DNA of 64,000 nt from Sphingomonas lacusdianchii (GTDB lineage Bacteria; Pseudomonadota; Alphaproteobacteria; Sphingomonadales; Sphingomonadaceae), in the NCBI RefSeq assembly GCF_022664395.1, contig NZ_JAKRET010000009.1, positions 124,001-188,000 on the forward strand, written 5' to 3'. Every line of letters starts with the position of its first letter. Positions within the stretch are counted from its first letter, which is position 1. This document shows, one piece after another, positions 9,463 to 20,431 of this stretch. Under the pieces are notes generated by a model. The model was given only the letters and a program-made list of their open reading frames with translations. It had not been told where the DNA came from and searched no databases. The position numbers were made by a program, and so were the translations under genes.

Positions 9463-11391
9463 TCACTTCGCCTCGACCACCGGCAACCACACCGCGCTCG
9501 GGCTGTTGCCGCCGCGCTCGATCGTCACCGTCGCCTTCTTGTACGCGTCCTTGGGCGCGGTGAAGATGTTCGGGACATAGGTTTGCGGGTTGCGGTCGTA
9601 GAGCGGGAACAGCGACGACTGGACCTGCACCATGATGCGGTGGCCCGGCTGAAACACATGGTTCACGGTCGGCAGGCGGAAGCGATAGCGCTGCGTCTTG
9701 TTGGCCGGAATCGCCGAGGGTTTGGCGAAGTCGTTGCGATAGCGGCCGCGGAAGATGTCGAGGCTGACGGGCAACTGATAGCCGCCCATCGCCGGCTGGC
9801 CCGGCACGACGTTGGGATAGACGTCAATGACCTTCACCACGAAATCGCCGTCGGTGCCGGTCGTCTTCGCAAAGATATCCGCGATCGGCGCGCCAGCGAC
9901 CTTGACCGGCTGGGTCAGGACCGGGGTCTGGTAGGTCATGACGTCGGGGCGGCCATCGGCATGGCGCTGGTCGCTGACCAGCCATGCCTTCCACCGGCCG
10001 TCGTCGAAATTGACTGGGCGCGAGAGGTGCGGGACCGGCTTGGCGGGGTCGGAGACATAGGCGTCGCCGCCGGCCTTGGCCGCGGTAAAGCCCAGATCAC
10101 CGTCGGCACCGAGATAGATGGGTTTCAGCGGGGCGGCGCACCCCTTCTCGCACGCCAGCGGCCACTGGGGCAGTTCGTCCCAATGATTCTCGCCGGTATT
10201 GTAGATCAATGCCTGGGGCGGGGTGAAGGCGGGGCGGCCGTCGCGCAGATACTGGTCGAAGAAGGGGAAGAGGTAATTCTCCCGCCATTGCAGTGCGGTG
10301 TCGCCGTTGAACTTCAGGTCGCCGAGCGTCGAGCCGTCATAGTTCGCGCCGCTGTGGCGCCATGGCCCCATCACGAGGAAATTGTTGCCGCCCTTGCCCT
10401 TTGCCTTCAGCGCCTCCCAGGCTGTGATCGCGCCGTACATGTCCTCCTGATCCCACAGCCCCTGTTCCCACATGGTCGGCACGTTCGAGGGATTGGCGGC
10501 GATCAGCTTGTCGAGCGCCTGTCCCTGCCAATAGGCGTCGTAGGCAGGGTGGGCGACGAAACGCTGCCAGAAGGGGAGCTGGGCGTAACCCGACGCCTTG
10601 GCCCAGTCGTTGGCGGAGCCGACATTCCGGAACTGGTCGTAATCGTCATAGGTGGTCGAGGGCGGCGCGGCACCGGCGCCCTTGTAGCCGGTCTGGCTGC
10701 CGATCCAGCCGATATTGGCGAGGCGGAACGCGCCGTAGTGGAACCAGTCGTCGCCCATCCAGCCGTCGATCATTGGGCTTTCGGGGGCGGCGACCTTCAA
10801 GGCCGGATGCGGGTTCAGCAGCGCCATGACGACGGTGAAGCCTTCATAGGACGACCCCAGCATCCCGACGCGGCCGTTGCTTTCGGGCAGGTTCGCCTTG
10901 TTCACCAGCCAGTCGATCGTGTCGTACGCGTCGGTGACATGGTCGACGTTCGTTGGGTTGAGTGGCCCGCGGACCGGGCGGGTGACGACATACTCGCCCT
11001 CCGACCCGTATTTGCCGCGAATGTCCTGGAACACCCGGATATAGCCGGCGCGGGTGAACACCTCGTCGCCCTGCGGCAGCGTCGCGACATAGCTGGTGCT
11101 GTCGGAACGGGCGACGCGGCCCGAGGCGTTGTAGGGCGTGCGGGTCAGCAGGATCGGGGCGTTCACCGCGCCCTTCGGGATCATGATGACCGTGTGCAGC
11201 TTCACCCCGTCGCGCATCGGGATCATCACTTCGCGCTTCACATAGTCGTATTTGTCGGTCGGCGGCACGAACTTGGCCGGGATGTCGCCCTTGGGCGGCC
11301 AGATATCGGGGCCGGGGGCGGCGGTCTGCGCGGCGAGCGAGGTGGCGCCGAGGGCGAGGGTGCAGGCGAGAAGCAGCGGGCGGATACGCAT
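9463..11391 (-). CDS. Secreted alpha-amino-acid ester hydrolase / CocE-NonD family hydrolase
   Basis: This 642-residue protein starts with a signal peptide (residues 1-21, ending SLAAQ). An alpha/beta-hydrolase core carries the nucleophile Ser-181 in GSSYEG, followed by ESPMIDGWMGDDWFHYGAFR, which is typical of alpha-amino-acid ester hydrolases (beta-lactam acylases) rather than cocaine esterase. A C-terminal jelly-roll (X-Pro dipeptidyl-peptidase-like) domain follows. Family enzymes cleave or transfer alpha-amino acyl esters, including ampicillin-type side chains; the natural substrate is unknown. It is a single gene downstream of ftsH, but 170 bases and a hairpin separate the two. Confidence 0.88.
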   Translation of the reverse strand: MRIRPLLLACTLALGATSLAAQTAAPGPDIWPPKGDIPAKFVPPTDKYDYVKREVMIPMRDGVKLHTVIMIPKGAVNAPILLTRTPYNASGRVARSDSTSYVATLPQGDEVFTRAGYIRVFQDIRGKYGSEGEYVVTRPVRGPLNPTNVDHVTDAYDTIDWLVNKANLPESNGRVGMLGSSYEGFTVVMALLNPHPALKVAAPESPMIDGWMGDDWFHYGAFRLANIGWIGSQTGYKGAGAAPPSTTYDDYDQFRNVGSANDWAKASGYAQLPFWQRFVAHPAYDAYWQGQALDKLIAANPSNVPTMWEQGLWDQEDMYGAITAWEALKAKGKGGNNFLVMGPWRHSGANYDGSTLGDLKFNGDTALQWRENYLFPFFDQYLRDGRPAFTPPQALIYNTGENHWDELPQWPLACEKGCAAPLKPIYLGADGDLGFTAAKAGGDAYVSDPAKPVPHLSRPVNFDDGRWKAWLVSDQRHADGRPDVMTYQTPVLTQPVKVAGAPIADIFAKTTGTDGDFVVKVIDVYPNVVPGQPAMGGYQLPVSLDIFRGRYRNDFAKPSAIPANKTQRYRFRLPTVNHVFQPGHRIMVQVQSSLFPLYDRNPQTYVPNIFTAPKDAYKKATVTIERGGNSPSAVWLPVVEAK

Positions 11392-11503
11392 TGATACGGG
11401 CTCCGGGGGAGATGATGTTTCATCGTCCGGCGGTGCGAGCGTGAAGTCAATACGGACTGTTTCGAAGGTTACGAAGTTGCCACGCAGCGAGCATCAAACA
11501 GCA

Positions 11504-11536
11504 GCGGCGCCGACCCTGTCACAGGGACGACGCCGC
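11504..11536 (-). terminator. Probable ftsH terminator hairpin
   Basis: GCGGCG at one edge pairs with CGCCGC at the other, and an inner CCCTG-TCA-CAGGG stem sits in the middle. It begins 25 bases past the ftsH stop. The T-run beyond it (CTGCTGTTTG on the minus strand) is weak, so termination is likely but not certain. Confidence 0.5.
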
Positions 11537-11560
11537 GGCATAAGTTGACACTCGGAGGGT

Positions 11561-13525
<1,965 letters not shown>

Positions 13526-13594
13526 GCGGACGTGCTACCTCTCAGTAACCACAAGATAGGCCGGTGAAGGTTAATGACAATGGAACAACGTCGA

Positions 13595-14716
13595 TCAGAC
13601 TGATCGGCGCGCCGGAGCGGGCGAAAACCGCCAGATTTGGCGCTTCGGCGTAACGAGGATGCCGGCCTGGGTTGCGGATTTTCCGGACTCGAGGGCGTCG
13701 AGCAGCGATTCGATGTTGGTCGCATCGAACCAGCGGCCTTCGGTGACGTGATGAGTCGCGCGGGTCTCGGCGATGGCACGGCGGGCGAGGCGGCGGCGCA
13801 GCTCGCGCGGGCAGTCGGTGACGTCGATATGGGTTGCCGCGTCGTCGGCGGTGCGGCGGGTGCGCCAGAGTTGGTCGACGATATCGTCGAGCGCCGCATC
13901 GACCTCGCGGCAATGGGCGGCGGCGGCGGCGAGGGCGAGTGGGTCGAGCTGCCCGGTTGCGAGCAGGGCGCGGGCGTGGGTGCGGTCGTGGCGCGGGTCG
14001 GTGTTCGACGGGTCGTCGATGAACGGCAGGCCGGCGGCAAGGGTGCGCAGGTCGGCGCGGCGCCAGTTCAGGAGCGGACGGACGATGGGGAGGCTGCCGA
14101 CGCTTCCCTCGTACCGTACCCCGGCGGAGGCCGGGGGCCAGTTGGATAGGGTGGTGGGGGATGCGGTGCCGTCCCCCAACTGGGCCCCGGCCTTTGCCGG
14201 GATACGAATCAGGTTGGGCGCTTGGGTTGCCCATCGGTCGGCATCAAATTCCCAGCGCGGTCGGATGCCGGCGAGGCCGGCGGGGCCGGAGCCGCGGGCG
14301 GCGCGCATCAGGAAGGTTTCGGCCTGATCGTCGGCATGGTGCGCGGTGGCGAGGGCAACGGCATTGGCGGCGAGCGCCCAGTCGGCGAGGAGGGCGTAGC
14401 GGAGGTGGCGGGCCTGTGCCTGGATACTGGCACCGGCCGGGGGGTGATCGGGCGACAGGGTGGCGTGCGGGATGTGGTTGGCGTGGCACCAGCCTGCGAC
14501 CATCGCGGCTTCTTGCGCGGAGGCTGCGCGCAGGCGGTGGTCGACGGTGGCGGCGATGACCGCGTTCGGGAAGGCGGCGGCGGCGAGGGCGAGCATCGCC
14601 ATCGAGTCCGGGCCGCCGGAGACGGCGAGCGCGAGCGGGGTGGCGGTGGTCGGCGTGGGCGCCAGCGCGCGGAGGTCGGTTGCGAAGCGGGCGATGGCTT
14701 CGGGGGGGAGGGTCAT
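13595..14716 (-). CDS. tilS: tRNA(Ile)-lysidine synthase, with an in-frame repeat insertion
   Basis: This 373-residue enzyme ligates lysine to C34 of tRNA-Ile(CAU), letting it read AUA. The N-terminal N-type ATP-pyrophosphatase loop is SGGPDS (33-38); further motifs are ATVDHRLR, ATAHHADDQAETFLMR and FIDDPSN. Between the conserved GLAGIRP and VRPLLNWRR segments, which normally lie close together, there is an extra stretch of about 50 residues. Residues 171-201 of it are encoded by a palindromic repeat (14115-14206) also found elsewhere in this window. The frame stays open, so the protein is probably functional with a surface loop. ftsH follows 70 bases downstream. Confidence 0.92.
   Translation of the reverse strand: MTLPPEAIARFATDLRALAPTPTTATPLALAVSGGPDSMAMLALAAAAFPNAVIAATVDHRLRAASAQEAAMVAGWCHANHIPHATLSPDHPPAGASIQAQARHLRYALLADWALAANAVALATAHHADDQAETFLMRAARGSGPAGLAGIRPRWEFDADRWATQAPNLIRIPAKAGAQLGDGTASPTTLSNWPPASAGVRYEGSVGSLPIVRPLLNWRRADLRTLAAGLPFIDDPSNTDPRHDRTHARALLATGQLDPLALAAAAAHCREVDAALDDIVDQLWRTRRTADDAATHIDVTDCPRELRRRLARRAIAETRATHHVTEGRWFDATNIESLLDALESGKSATQAGILVTPKRQIWRFSPAPARRSV
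14115..14206. repeat. Palindromic element inside tilS
   Basis: Inverted arms 14115-14145 and 14176-14206 match at about 27 of 31 positions. The first 22 bases of the left arm are essentially identical to the intergenic element at 28561, so this is a mobile repeat family. It lies wholly within tilS and keeps the frame, encoding residues 171-201. Confidence 0.85.
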
Positions 14717-14930
14717 CGGGCGCGGGGGAACGGGTTGTTGGGAGTCGGCCTCGACCAGCCTTGCTCGCCCTCACCCTTTCGCGGCCGCGCCGGTCCTTCA
14801 ATCTTCCGCCGGGAGGGGGAAGAGACGCCGACGGCCAGGACAGGTTGCGTGCGACCCTGTTCGCGCGATCGCGACCTAGGTCCCAACCGTTCGCTCAACC
14901 CTCTCCGTTCGCTTCGAGCGTAGGTTCGAG

Positions 14931-15201
14931 CCTGTCGAGAACCGTAGTCGAGAAGGGGGCGCCACAAACGACCCGTTCTCGACGGACGCTTCTCGACTTC
15001 GCTCGAAGCTGCTCGAACCGAACGGGATAGGTGGGGCGGGGGCATCTGAAACCCGATCGTATCCGGGCCTCCGAACGCAACCTGCCGCCGTTCGTCCTGC
15101 GTAGCGGTCAAGCCCGTCGAAACAGCGTATCGAAGGACTGCTGTGGGTGCTTCGATACGGGCCTTCGACAAGCTCAGTCCCTACTCAGCATGAACGGTGT
15201 G
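14931..15201. repeat. Tandem pair of intergenic palindromic repeats
   Basis: The 500-base gap between tilS and the cpoB-like gene has no convincing gene. It holds two repeat units: one (about 14931-15025) with inverted GGTTCGAGC.../...GCTCGAACC ends, and a second (about 15100-15201) containing GCTTCGATACGGGCCTTCGAC and ending CTACTCAGCATGAACGG. The same two units in the same order occur at 24950-25142. The rest of the gap (14717-14930) shows no coding signal. Confidence 0.75.
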
Positions 15202-15213
15202 CGTCAGGTGCTC

Positions 15214-16176
15214 TTACGCACACTTATTCGCCGTCCGCCCTTTCGCGACATCGGCCTTCATCGTCGCCGAAATCCTGTCGCCATAGACATCGGTCAGCTC
15301 GCCATAGACGTCGCAGGCTTCCTTGGTCTTCTTGAGCTTGGTCAGTGCGTCGGCGAGGTAGAACAGGCTGTCGGGAGCGCGTTCTCCATCCGGTAAATTC
15401 TTGTAATTATCGTAGAATTCGCGACTGGCGAGGCTGGGCTTGCCGTCGTCGAGATAGGCGCGGCCGATCAGGTTCTGGGCGAAGCTGGCGCGGCGGTGCT
15501 TGGGATATTGCTGGACGACGGGGCGGAGCGCGGCGATCGCCTCGGGATAGAGCTTCGCATTCCACAGGCGGTAGCCATAGGTATAGCCGTCCTCGGCCGC
15601 GTCGCCGGTCGAGGGTTTTTCGATCGCGTTGACGCGCGCAGCGCGGGCCGGGTCGGCGGCGGGCGTCGCGGCGGGCGCGCCGAGCGTGCCGCCGCCATTA
15701 CCGGGGCCCCGCGTCGACGTCGGCGGCGAGGTGTCAGTGCTGGTGTCGCCCGATGCAGCGACCGCGCCGGGGGTGGCGGGGGGCAGGGCGCCCGCCTCGA
15801 TCGTCTTGAGGCGCGCGTCGGTCGCGGTCTTATAGGCGGCGAACGCCTCTTCGAGCTGGCGTTGCTTGTACTGGACCTGTTCGAGCTGGCCGGTCAGCGA
15901 CTGTTGCTGCGATTCGAGCGCGTCGACACGCGCGGTCAGTGTGGCGAGCGGACCGCTCGACGGCGTGCCGGGGATCTCGGTCGGCTGGGTCGGCGCGGTG
16001 ATCTGCGGCTCGACCTGATTGGGGGCGCCGCCGGGAAAGACCTTCCGCTGCACGGCGCGCATCTCGCGCTCCAGCTTGTTGACGCGACCGTCGAGCGCGC
16101 CCTGATCCTGGGCGGCGGCGGGCAAGGCGAGGAGCAGGCCGAGCGCGGCGAGCGGCAGGCCAATGGGAGTACGCAT
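15214..16176 (-). CDS. CpoB/YbgF-like periplasmic TPR protein
   Basis: This 320-residue protein has a signal peptide (residues 1-21, ending LPAAAQ), a coiled-coil N-terminal region (VDALESQQQSLTGQLEQVQYKQRQ), a low-complexity Gly/Thr linker and C-terminal tetratricopeptide repeats (LYPEAIAALRPVVQQYPKH..., SLASREFYDNYKNLPDG...). This is the layout of CpoB, which links the Tol-Pal system to peptidoglycan synthesis at the septum. Tol-Pal genes are not adjacent here; instead it follows the rodZ-like gene. I chose ATG 16176 because it starts the signal peptide and has AAGGGG upstream. Confidence 0.85.
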   Translation of the reverse strand: MRTPIGLPLAALGLLLALPAAAQDQGALDGRVNKLEREMRAVQRKVFPGGAPNQVEPQITAPTQPTEIPGTPSSGPLATLTARVDALESQQQSLTGQLEQVQYKQRQLEEAFAAYKTATDARLKTIEAGALPPATPGAVAASGDTSTDTSPPTSTRGPGNGGGTLGAPAATPAADPARAARVNAIEKPSTGDAAEDGYTYGYRLWNAKLYPEAIAALRPVVQQYPKHRRASFAQNLIGRAYLDDGKPSLASREFYDNYKNLPDGERAPDSLFYLADALTKLKKTKEACDVYGELTDVYGDRISATMKADVAKGRTANKCA

Positions 16177-16235
16177 GGAAGGCCCCTTCGAGGCGGACAA
16201 AACAGGGATATGGCGCATGCCGCCTGTCGCCACGC

Positions 16236-17051
16236 TTAACCCGCCGGGCTGGGGGTCGGGGTGGGCGTGGCGCGGTTGCGGATCGCGTCGGCGCTGATGC
16301 CGGCGGTGATCGCGCGTTCGGCGGTGCCGAGCGGCGGCACGTTCGATCCGTTGAGCGTGACGGTCAACAAATCGGGGCGGCCGGTGCGGATCTGCGGGTT
16401 CTTCGCGGTTTCCGGCACGTCGTAGCGCTCGTTCGCCGCCATCTCCTTGTTCACCAGCGTGCCCGAATCGTCGAAGATGCGGACCCAGACCGGGCCGGTG
16501 GCGGTCAACGTCACCTGTCCGCCGCTGGCAGGGGCGGCGACCGGCACGGTGGCGCCGCCGGGGGCTGCGGTCGGGGTGGCGGTGGGCAGCATGCCGAGAT
16601 CGCCGGCGACGGTCGCGGCCGGCGCCGCCGGTTCGTCCTGCCGGAACAGCGAGGTGCCGAAGAACACGCCGACGATCAGCAGCACCACGATCGCGATCGC
16701 GGCGGCGGCGGCGACCAGCCCGCCCGACGGACCGCGGCGCGCATCGATCGGCTCAAGGTCCTGCAAAGGCTCGGGCCGCTGGTAGTTGGCGGCGAGTTCG
16801 GCGCGCAGCGCGCGGGCGACCTCAGTCTCGTCCACCCCCACCGCGCGGGCATAGGCGCGGCCGAAGCCCATCGCATAGGTGGTGGAGGGCAGCGCCTGGA
16901 ACTTGCTGTCCTCGACCGCTTCGAGGTGGCGGAGCGGGATGCGGGTGCGCTGCGCGATGTCGGACAGGGTCAGGCCCTGCGCCTCGCGTGCGGAGCGCAG
17001 CATCATGCCCGCCGTCCGTGGCGTGCCCGTGGTGCCGTCGCCGTCCATCAT
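16236..17051 (-). CDS. RodZ-like helix-turn-helix membrane protein (DUF4115)
   Basis: This 271-residue protein has a cytoplasmic XRE-type HTH (about residues 15-75: LRSAREAQGLTLSDIAQRTR...), one membrane segment (about residues 110-135), a Pro/Thr-rich linker and a periplasmic DUF4115 beta domain (VTLTATGPVWVRIFDDSG). This matches RodZ, the MreB-binding cell-shape protein. The HTH has the family's LSDIAQRTRIPLRHLEAVE pattern used for MreB contact. ATG at 17051 is chosen since AAGGA lies 5 bases ahead of it. It lies just upstream of the cpoB-like gene (59-base gap), probably co-transcribed. Confidence 0.85.
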   Translation of the reverse strand: MMDGDGTTGTPRTAGMMLRSAREAQGLTLSDIAQRTRIPLRHLEAVEDSKFQALPSTTYAMGFGRAYARAVGVDETEVARALRAELAANYQRPEPLQDLEPIDARRGPSGGLVAAAAAIAIVVLLIVGVFFGTSLFRQDEPAAPAATVAGDLGMLPTATPTAAPGGATVPVAAPASGGQVTLTATGPVWVRIFDDSGTLVNKEMAANERYDVPETAKNPQIRTGRPDLLTVTLNGSNVPPLGTAERAITAGISADAIRNRATPTPTPSPAG

Positions 17052-17177
17052 CACTGTCCTTCTTACCCGCTGCTGCCCGCCCCCGGTCGCGGAGGGGTTT
17101 CGGCCAGCGGGCAGCGCCTGTCAACGCCGGAGCGGGGAGGCGGCGGGGAATTGGGGTAGGGGAGGTGTTCGAAACGC

Positions 17178-17382
17178 AAATCCTCCCCGGGACGGGGAGG
17201 GGGACCAGCGCAGCTGGTGGAGGGGGGTTGGCGGCACGCGGTGCCGTTGCGTTGCGGAGGGACCCCCCTCCTCCATGCTTCGCCCGCGGCTTGCTTCGCA
17301 AGCCGACTTCGCGGCTGCGACCTGCCCCCGGCAGGTCGCTGATCGCCGCTACGTCCCCCTCCCCGCGGAGCGGGGAGGAGCT
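17178..17382. repeat. Complex palindromic repeat between rodZ-like gene and ptsP
   Basis: The 330-base gap (17052-17382) has no gene I can support. It contains nested inverted repeats: CTCCCCGGGACGGGGAGG near 17182, matching CCCCTCCCCGCGGAGCGGGGAGG near 17354, with CCAGCGCAGCTGG and GCTTGCTTCGCAAGC between them. The outer arms make one large foldback. Such GGGGAGG-type repeats are common between genes of this group. Confidence 0.7.
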
Positions 17383-19656
17383 TCAGGACAGCTCTACGCC
17401 GTTTTCGCGCGCCCATTCCTCCAGTGCCGGGCGGAGGGTTCTGGCTGGGCTTGCCAGCAACCGGTCGATTTCGGCCATCGCCGCCTGCCGGTCCAGTGAG
17501 CGGATCATCGCTTTCACCGGGCCGACCGCCGCCGGGGTGATCGACAGGCGGTCGATGCCGAGCGCGATCAGCGCCATCGCTTCCAACGGCCGTCCGCCCA
17601 TTTCGCCGCAGACCGCGACGGGCTTGCCCGCTTCGTGTGCAGCCTTCGTAACCCGGCGCAGGAAGCGCAGGATCGCGGGCGACAACCAGTCGTAGCGCAT
17701 GGCGAGGCGCGGGTCGGCGCGGTCGGCGGCGAACAGGAATTGCGTCAGGTCGTTGGTGCCGATCGACAGGAAGTCGAGTTGCGGCCACAGGAAATCGAGC
17801 ACGTCGGCGAGCGCCGGCACCTCCAGCATCGCGCCATAGCGGATGTCGTTGGGCAGCGACTTGCCGCGACCGCGCAGCCATTCGCGCTGCGCCTCGAAAA
17901 TGCCGCGGGCTTCCTCGAACTCCCAGGGTTCGCTGACCATCGGGAACATGACGTTGAGCGTCCGGCCCGAGGCGGCCTCGATCAGCGCGCGGGCCTGTGC
18001 CTTCATCAGCCCCTCGCGGCCCAGTGCGAGGCGCAGCGCGCGCCAGCCCATCGCCGGATTTTCCTCGTCATGCCCCTCGGCATGGTCGAGATAGGGCAAC
18101 GCCTTGTCGCCGCCGATATCGACGGTGCGGAACACGACCGGGCGGTCGCCCGCCACGTCGAGCACGTCGCGATAGAGGCGCTGCTGACGCTCGCGTTGCG
18201 GCAGCGTCGCCGATACGAGGAACTGGAATTCGGTGCGGAACAGGCCGATGCCGTCGGCGCCGGTCAGGTCGAGCGCCGCCACGTCGTCGCGCAGGCCCGC
18301 ATTGACCATCATCGTGACGCGGTGGCCGTCGCGGGTCACCGGCGGCTCGCCCTTCATCGCGGCGAAGGCGGCGCGGCGCTTCTGGGTCAGCGCCAGCTTG
18401 GCCTCGAACGCTTCCTCCATCGCCGGGGTCGGGCGGAGGATGAGCAGGTCCTCGACCGAGTTGAGCAGCAGCCGGTCGCCCTCGGCGATCTGGCGCTTGA
18501 TATCGCGGACGCGGCCGAGCACCGGCACGCCCATCGCCCGCGCGACGATGACGACATGGGCGGTCAGCGACCCTTCCTCCAGCACGACCCCCTTCAGCCG
18601 GCGGCGGTCATATTCGAGCAGTTCGGCCGGCCCGAGATTGCGCGCGATGAGGATCGTGTCCTGCCGCAGCCCCATCTGCGCGGCGGTGCCGAGCTGTCCC
18701 GACACGATGCGCAGCAGGCGGTTGGACAAGTCCTCCAGATCGTGCATCCGGTCGGCGAGCAACGGATCCTTGATCTCGCGCATCCGCATCCGGGTGCGTT
18801 GCTGCACGCGTTCGATCGCGGCTTCGGCGGTCAGGCCGCTGTCGATCGCCTCGTTGATCCGCCGTGCCCAGCCTTCGTCATAGGCGAACATCTTGTAGGT
18901 CGCGAGCACCTCGTCATGTTCGCCGCCGACGCCGAATTCGGCCTGGTTCGACATGCGTTCGATCTGGTCGCGCATCTTGTCGAACGCGGCATAGACGCGG
19001 TGGCGCTCCGCCTCGACATCCTCGGCCACGGTATGTTCGATGACGATGCGCGGCTGGTGGAAGACGGCGACGCCCGCCGCCATCCCCTCGACCAGCTTGA
19101 AGCCCGGCACGCGCACCGCGCCGGTCGCCTGCGGCCGGATCGACGTGCCGCCGGTCGCGTCGATCAGATCGGCATTGGCGATGAGTTCGGACAGGACCAT
19201 CGCGACGGTCTGCAGCGCCTCGATCTCGACATCGGCATAGCGGCGCGGATCGGCATGCTGCACGGTCAGCACGCCGACCGCGCGTTCGCGGCGGATGATC
19301 GGCACCCCGGCGAAGCTGTGATATTTGTCCTCGCCCGTTTCCGGGCGATAGGCGAAGTCGGGATGGCTCGCCGCCTCGGCGAGGTTCAGCGTCTCGACAT
19401 TGGCGACGATCGTGCCGACCAGCCCTTCGCCCGGTGCGAATTTGGTGACATGGACCGCCTCCTGCGCCAGCCCGACCGTCGCGAAAAGTTCGAGCAGCCC
19501 CTCGCGCAGCAGGTAGATCGAGCAGACTTCGCTATCCAGCGCCTCGGCGATGATGCGGACGACCGAGTTGAGCTTGGACTGTGCCGGACTTCGCGACGCC
19601 ATCACGTCGTGGAGGTTCGTCAGGATTTCGCGGGCGGAAGCGGTGGCCGAGGGCAT
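17383..19656 (-). CDS. ptsP: Phosphoenolpyruvate-protein phosphotransferase, nitrogen PTS (EI-Ntr)
   Basis: This protein of about 757 residues starts the nitrogen-related phosphotransfer chain (PEP to NPr to EIIA-Ntr), which tunes potassium, nitrogen and stress responses in the cytosol. An N-terminal GAF domain (about residues 10-165, with VGTIVANVETLNL and FAGVPIIRRERAVGVL) separates it from sugar-type enzyme I. The phospho-histidine is near residue 367 in GSLTAHVVIVARAMGVPVLG. The PEP-binding C-terminal barrel has FRTVDIGGDK, GIGLFRTEFQFL, SIGTNDLTQ and VCGEMGG. ATG 19656 is chosen by comparison with family N-termini; GTG 19674 is possible. No ptsN/ptsO is nearby. Confidence 0.93.
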   Translation of the reverse strand: MPSATASAREILTNLHDVMASRSPAQSKLNSVVRIIAEALDSEVCSIYLLREGLLELFATVGLAQEAVHVTKFAPGEGLVGTIVANVETLNLAEAASHPDFAYRPETGEDKYHSFAGVPIIRRERAVGVLTVQHADPRRYADVEIEALQTVAMVLSELIANADLIDATGGTSIRPQATGAVRVPGFKLVEGMAAGVAVFHQPRIVIEHTVAEDVEAERHRVYAAFDKMRDQIERMSNQAEFGVGGEHDEVLATYKMFAYDEGWARRINEAIDSGLTAEAAIERVQQRTRMRMREIKDPLLADRMHDLEDLSNRLLRIVSGQLGTAAQMGLRQDTILIARNLGPAELLEYDRRRLKGVVLEEGSLTAHVVIVARAMGVPVLGRVRDIKRQIAEGDRLLLNSVEDLLILRPTPAMEEAFEAKLALTQKRRAAFAAMKGEPPVTRDGHRVTMMVNAGLRDDVAALDLTGADGIGLFRTEFQFLVSATLPQRERQQRLYRDVLDVAGDRPVVFRTVDIGGDKALPYLDHAEGHDEENPAMGWRALRLALGREGLMKAQARALIEAASGRTLNVMFPMVSEPWEFEEARGIFEAQREWLRGRGKSLPNDIRYGAMLEVPALADVLDFLWPQLDFLSIGTNDLTQFLFAADRADPRLAMRYDWLSPAILRFLRRVTKAAHEAGKPVAVCGEMGGRPLEAMALIALGIDRLSITPAAVGPVKAMIRSLDRQAAMAEIDRLLASPARTLRPALEEWARENGVELS

Positions 19657-19779
19657 GGACGAAAGGGCTAACACGGGAAGGCGGGGGCGTCACGACGCTT
19701 TAGGTCGAGGGTGGGGGAAATGGGGGTTCGGCGCAGGGTGTCGTTGCTCCCCTTCCCTTGTCGGGGAGGGGTGGGGGCG

Positions 19780-20340
19780 TCACAGGTTCCGCACCAGCCG
19801 TTCCGCCACCGCGATCCACGGCGCGAGCAGCCCGACCGGGCTGGCGCCGAGGCGGGTCGGCAGCAGCGACACCGCATCGCCGTCGAACGCCAGCAGCCGG
19901 CCGAACAGGAAACGGCCGGCGGGGCCGGGGGCCAGCACGTCGCGGTGGAGCGCCGCCAGATAGTCGGCGGGCGCGAGGCGGCGGCACCACACCATGTCGC
20001 CCGCGCGATAGTCGCCGGTCGCGCTCTGCACGATCACCGCGACCAGATCGGGTTCGGCGCGCGGCGGGGTGACGCTCATCGCCCGGCGCGGGGCGGTGGC
20101 GCCGGTTGCGTCGAGCAGCGCCGCCACCGGCAGGTCGGGGCGTTCGGGCAGGCGGACGAGATCGGCGGCATCGACCGCCAGCGCCTCGGCAATGCGGTTC
20201 AGCCAGCCGACCGACACGGTGCGGGTACCGGTTTCGAGACGGCCGATCGTCTGCGCGGTCGTGGGGGGCACGCAGCGTATCGCCACCTCCTCCAGCGTCA
20301 GTCCGCGCGCGCGGCGCACCTCGCGGATGGCGGTAATCAT
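19780..20340 (-). CDS. XRE-family regulator with S24-like C-terminal region
   Basis: This 186-residue protein has an N-terminal HTH (REVRRARGLTLEEVAIRCVPPTTAQTIGRLETGTRTV) and a C-terminal region resembling S24/LexA-like peptidase folds (GDYRAGDMVWCRR...GRFLFGRLLAFDGDAVSLLP). I do not see a convincing Ser-Lys dyad, so proteolytic activity is doubtful. ATG 20340 is preceded by AAAGGG. It is divergent from the DUF6456 gene with 91 bases between, which may hold an operator. The target is unknown. Confidence 0.7.
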   Translation of the reverse strand: MITAIREVRRARGLTLEEVAIRCVPPTTAQTIGRLETGTRTVSVGWLNRIAEALAVDAADLVRLPERPDLPVAALLDATGATAPRRAMSVTPPRAEPDLVAVIVQSATGDYRAGDMVWCRRLAPADYLAALHRDVLAPGPAGRFLFGRLLAFDGDAVSLLPTRLGASPVGLLAPWIAVAERLVRNL

Positions 20341-20431
20341 GCATGGCCCTTTCGCAAACCCATCTGGTTCAAACGCTTTCCTACAAGCGTCGAGCTGTGA
20401 CAAGCCCGTCGGGGCGAACGGGAGATGCGGG

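Noticed and set aside
9460..11394. Long open frame on the plus strand opposite the ester hydrolase
   Set aside because: It is an antisense shadow caused by high GC; its translation is rich in Arg/Asp/Val/Gly without family motifs, while the minus strand has a signal peptide and catalytic motifs.
17635..19671. Long plus-strand frame opposite ptsP
   Set aside because: Antisense shadow; composition is Arg/His/Asp-rich and no domain is recognisable, while ptsP is unambiguous.
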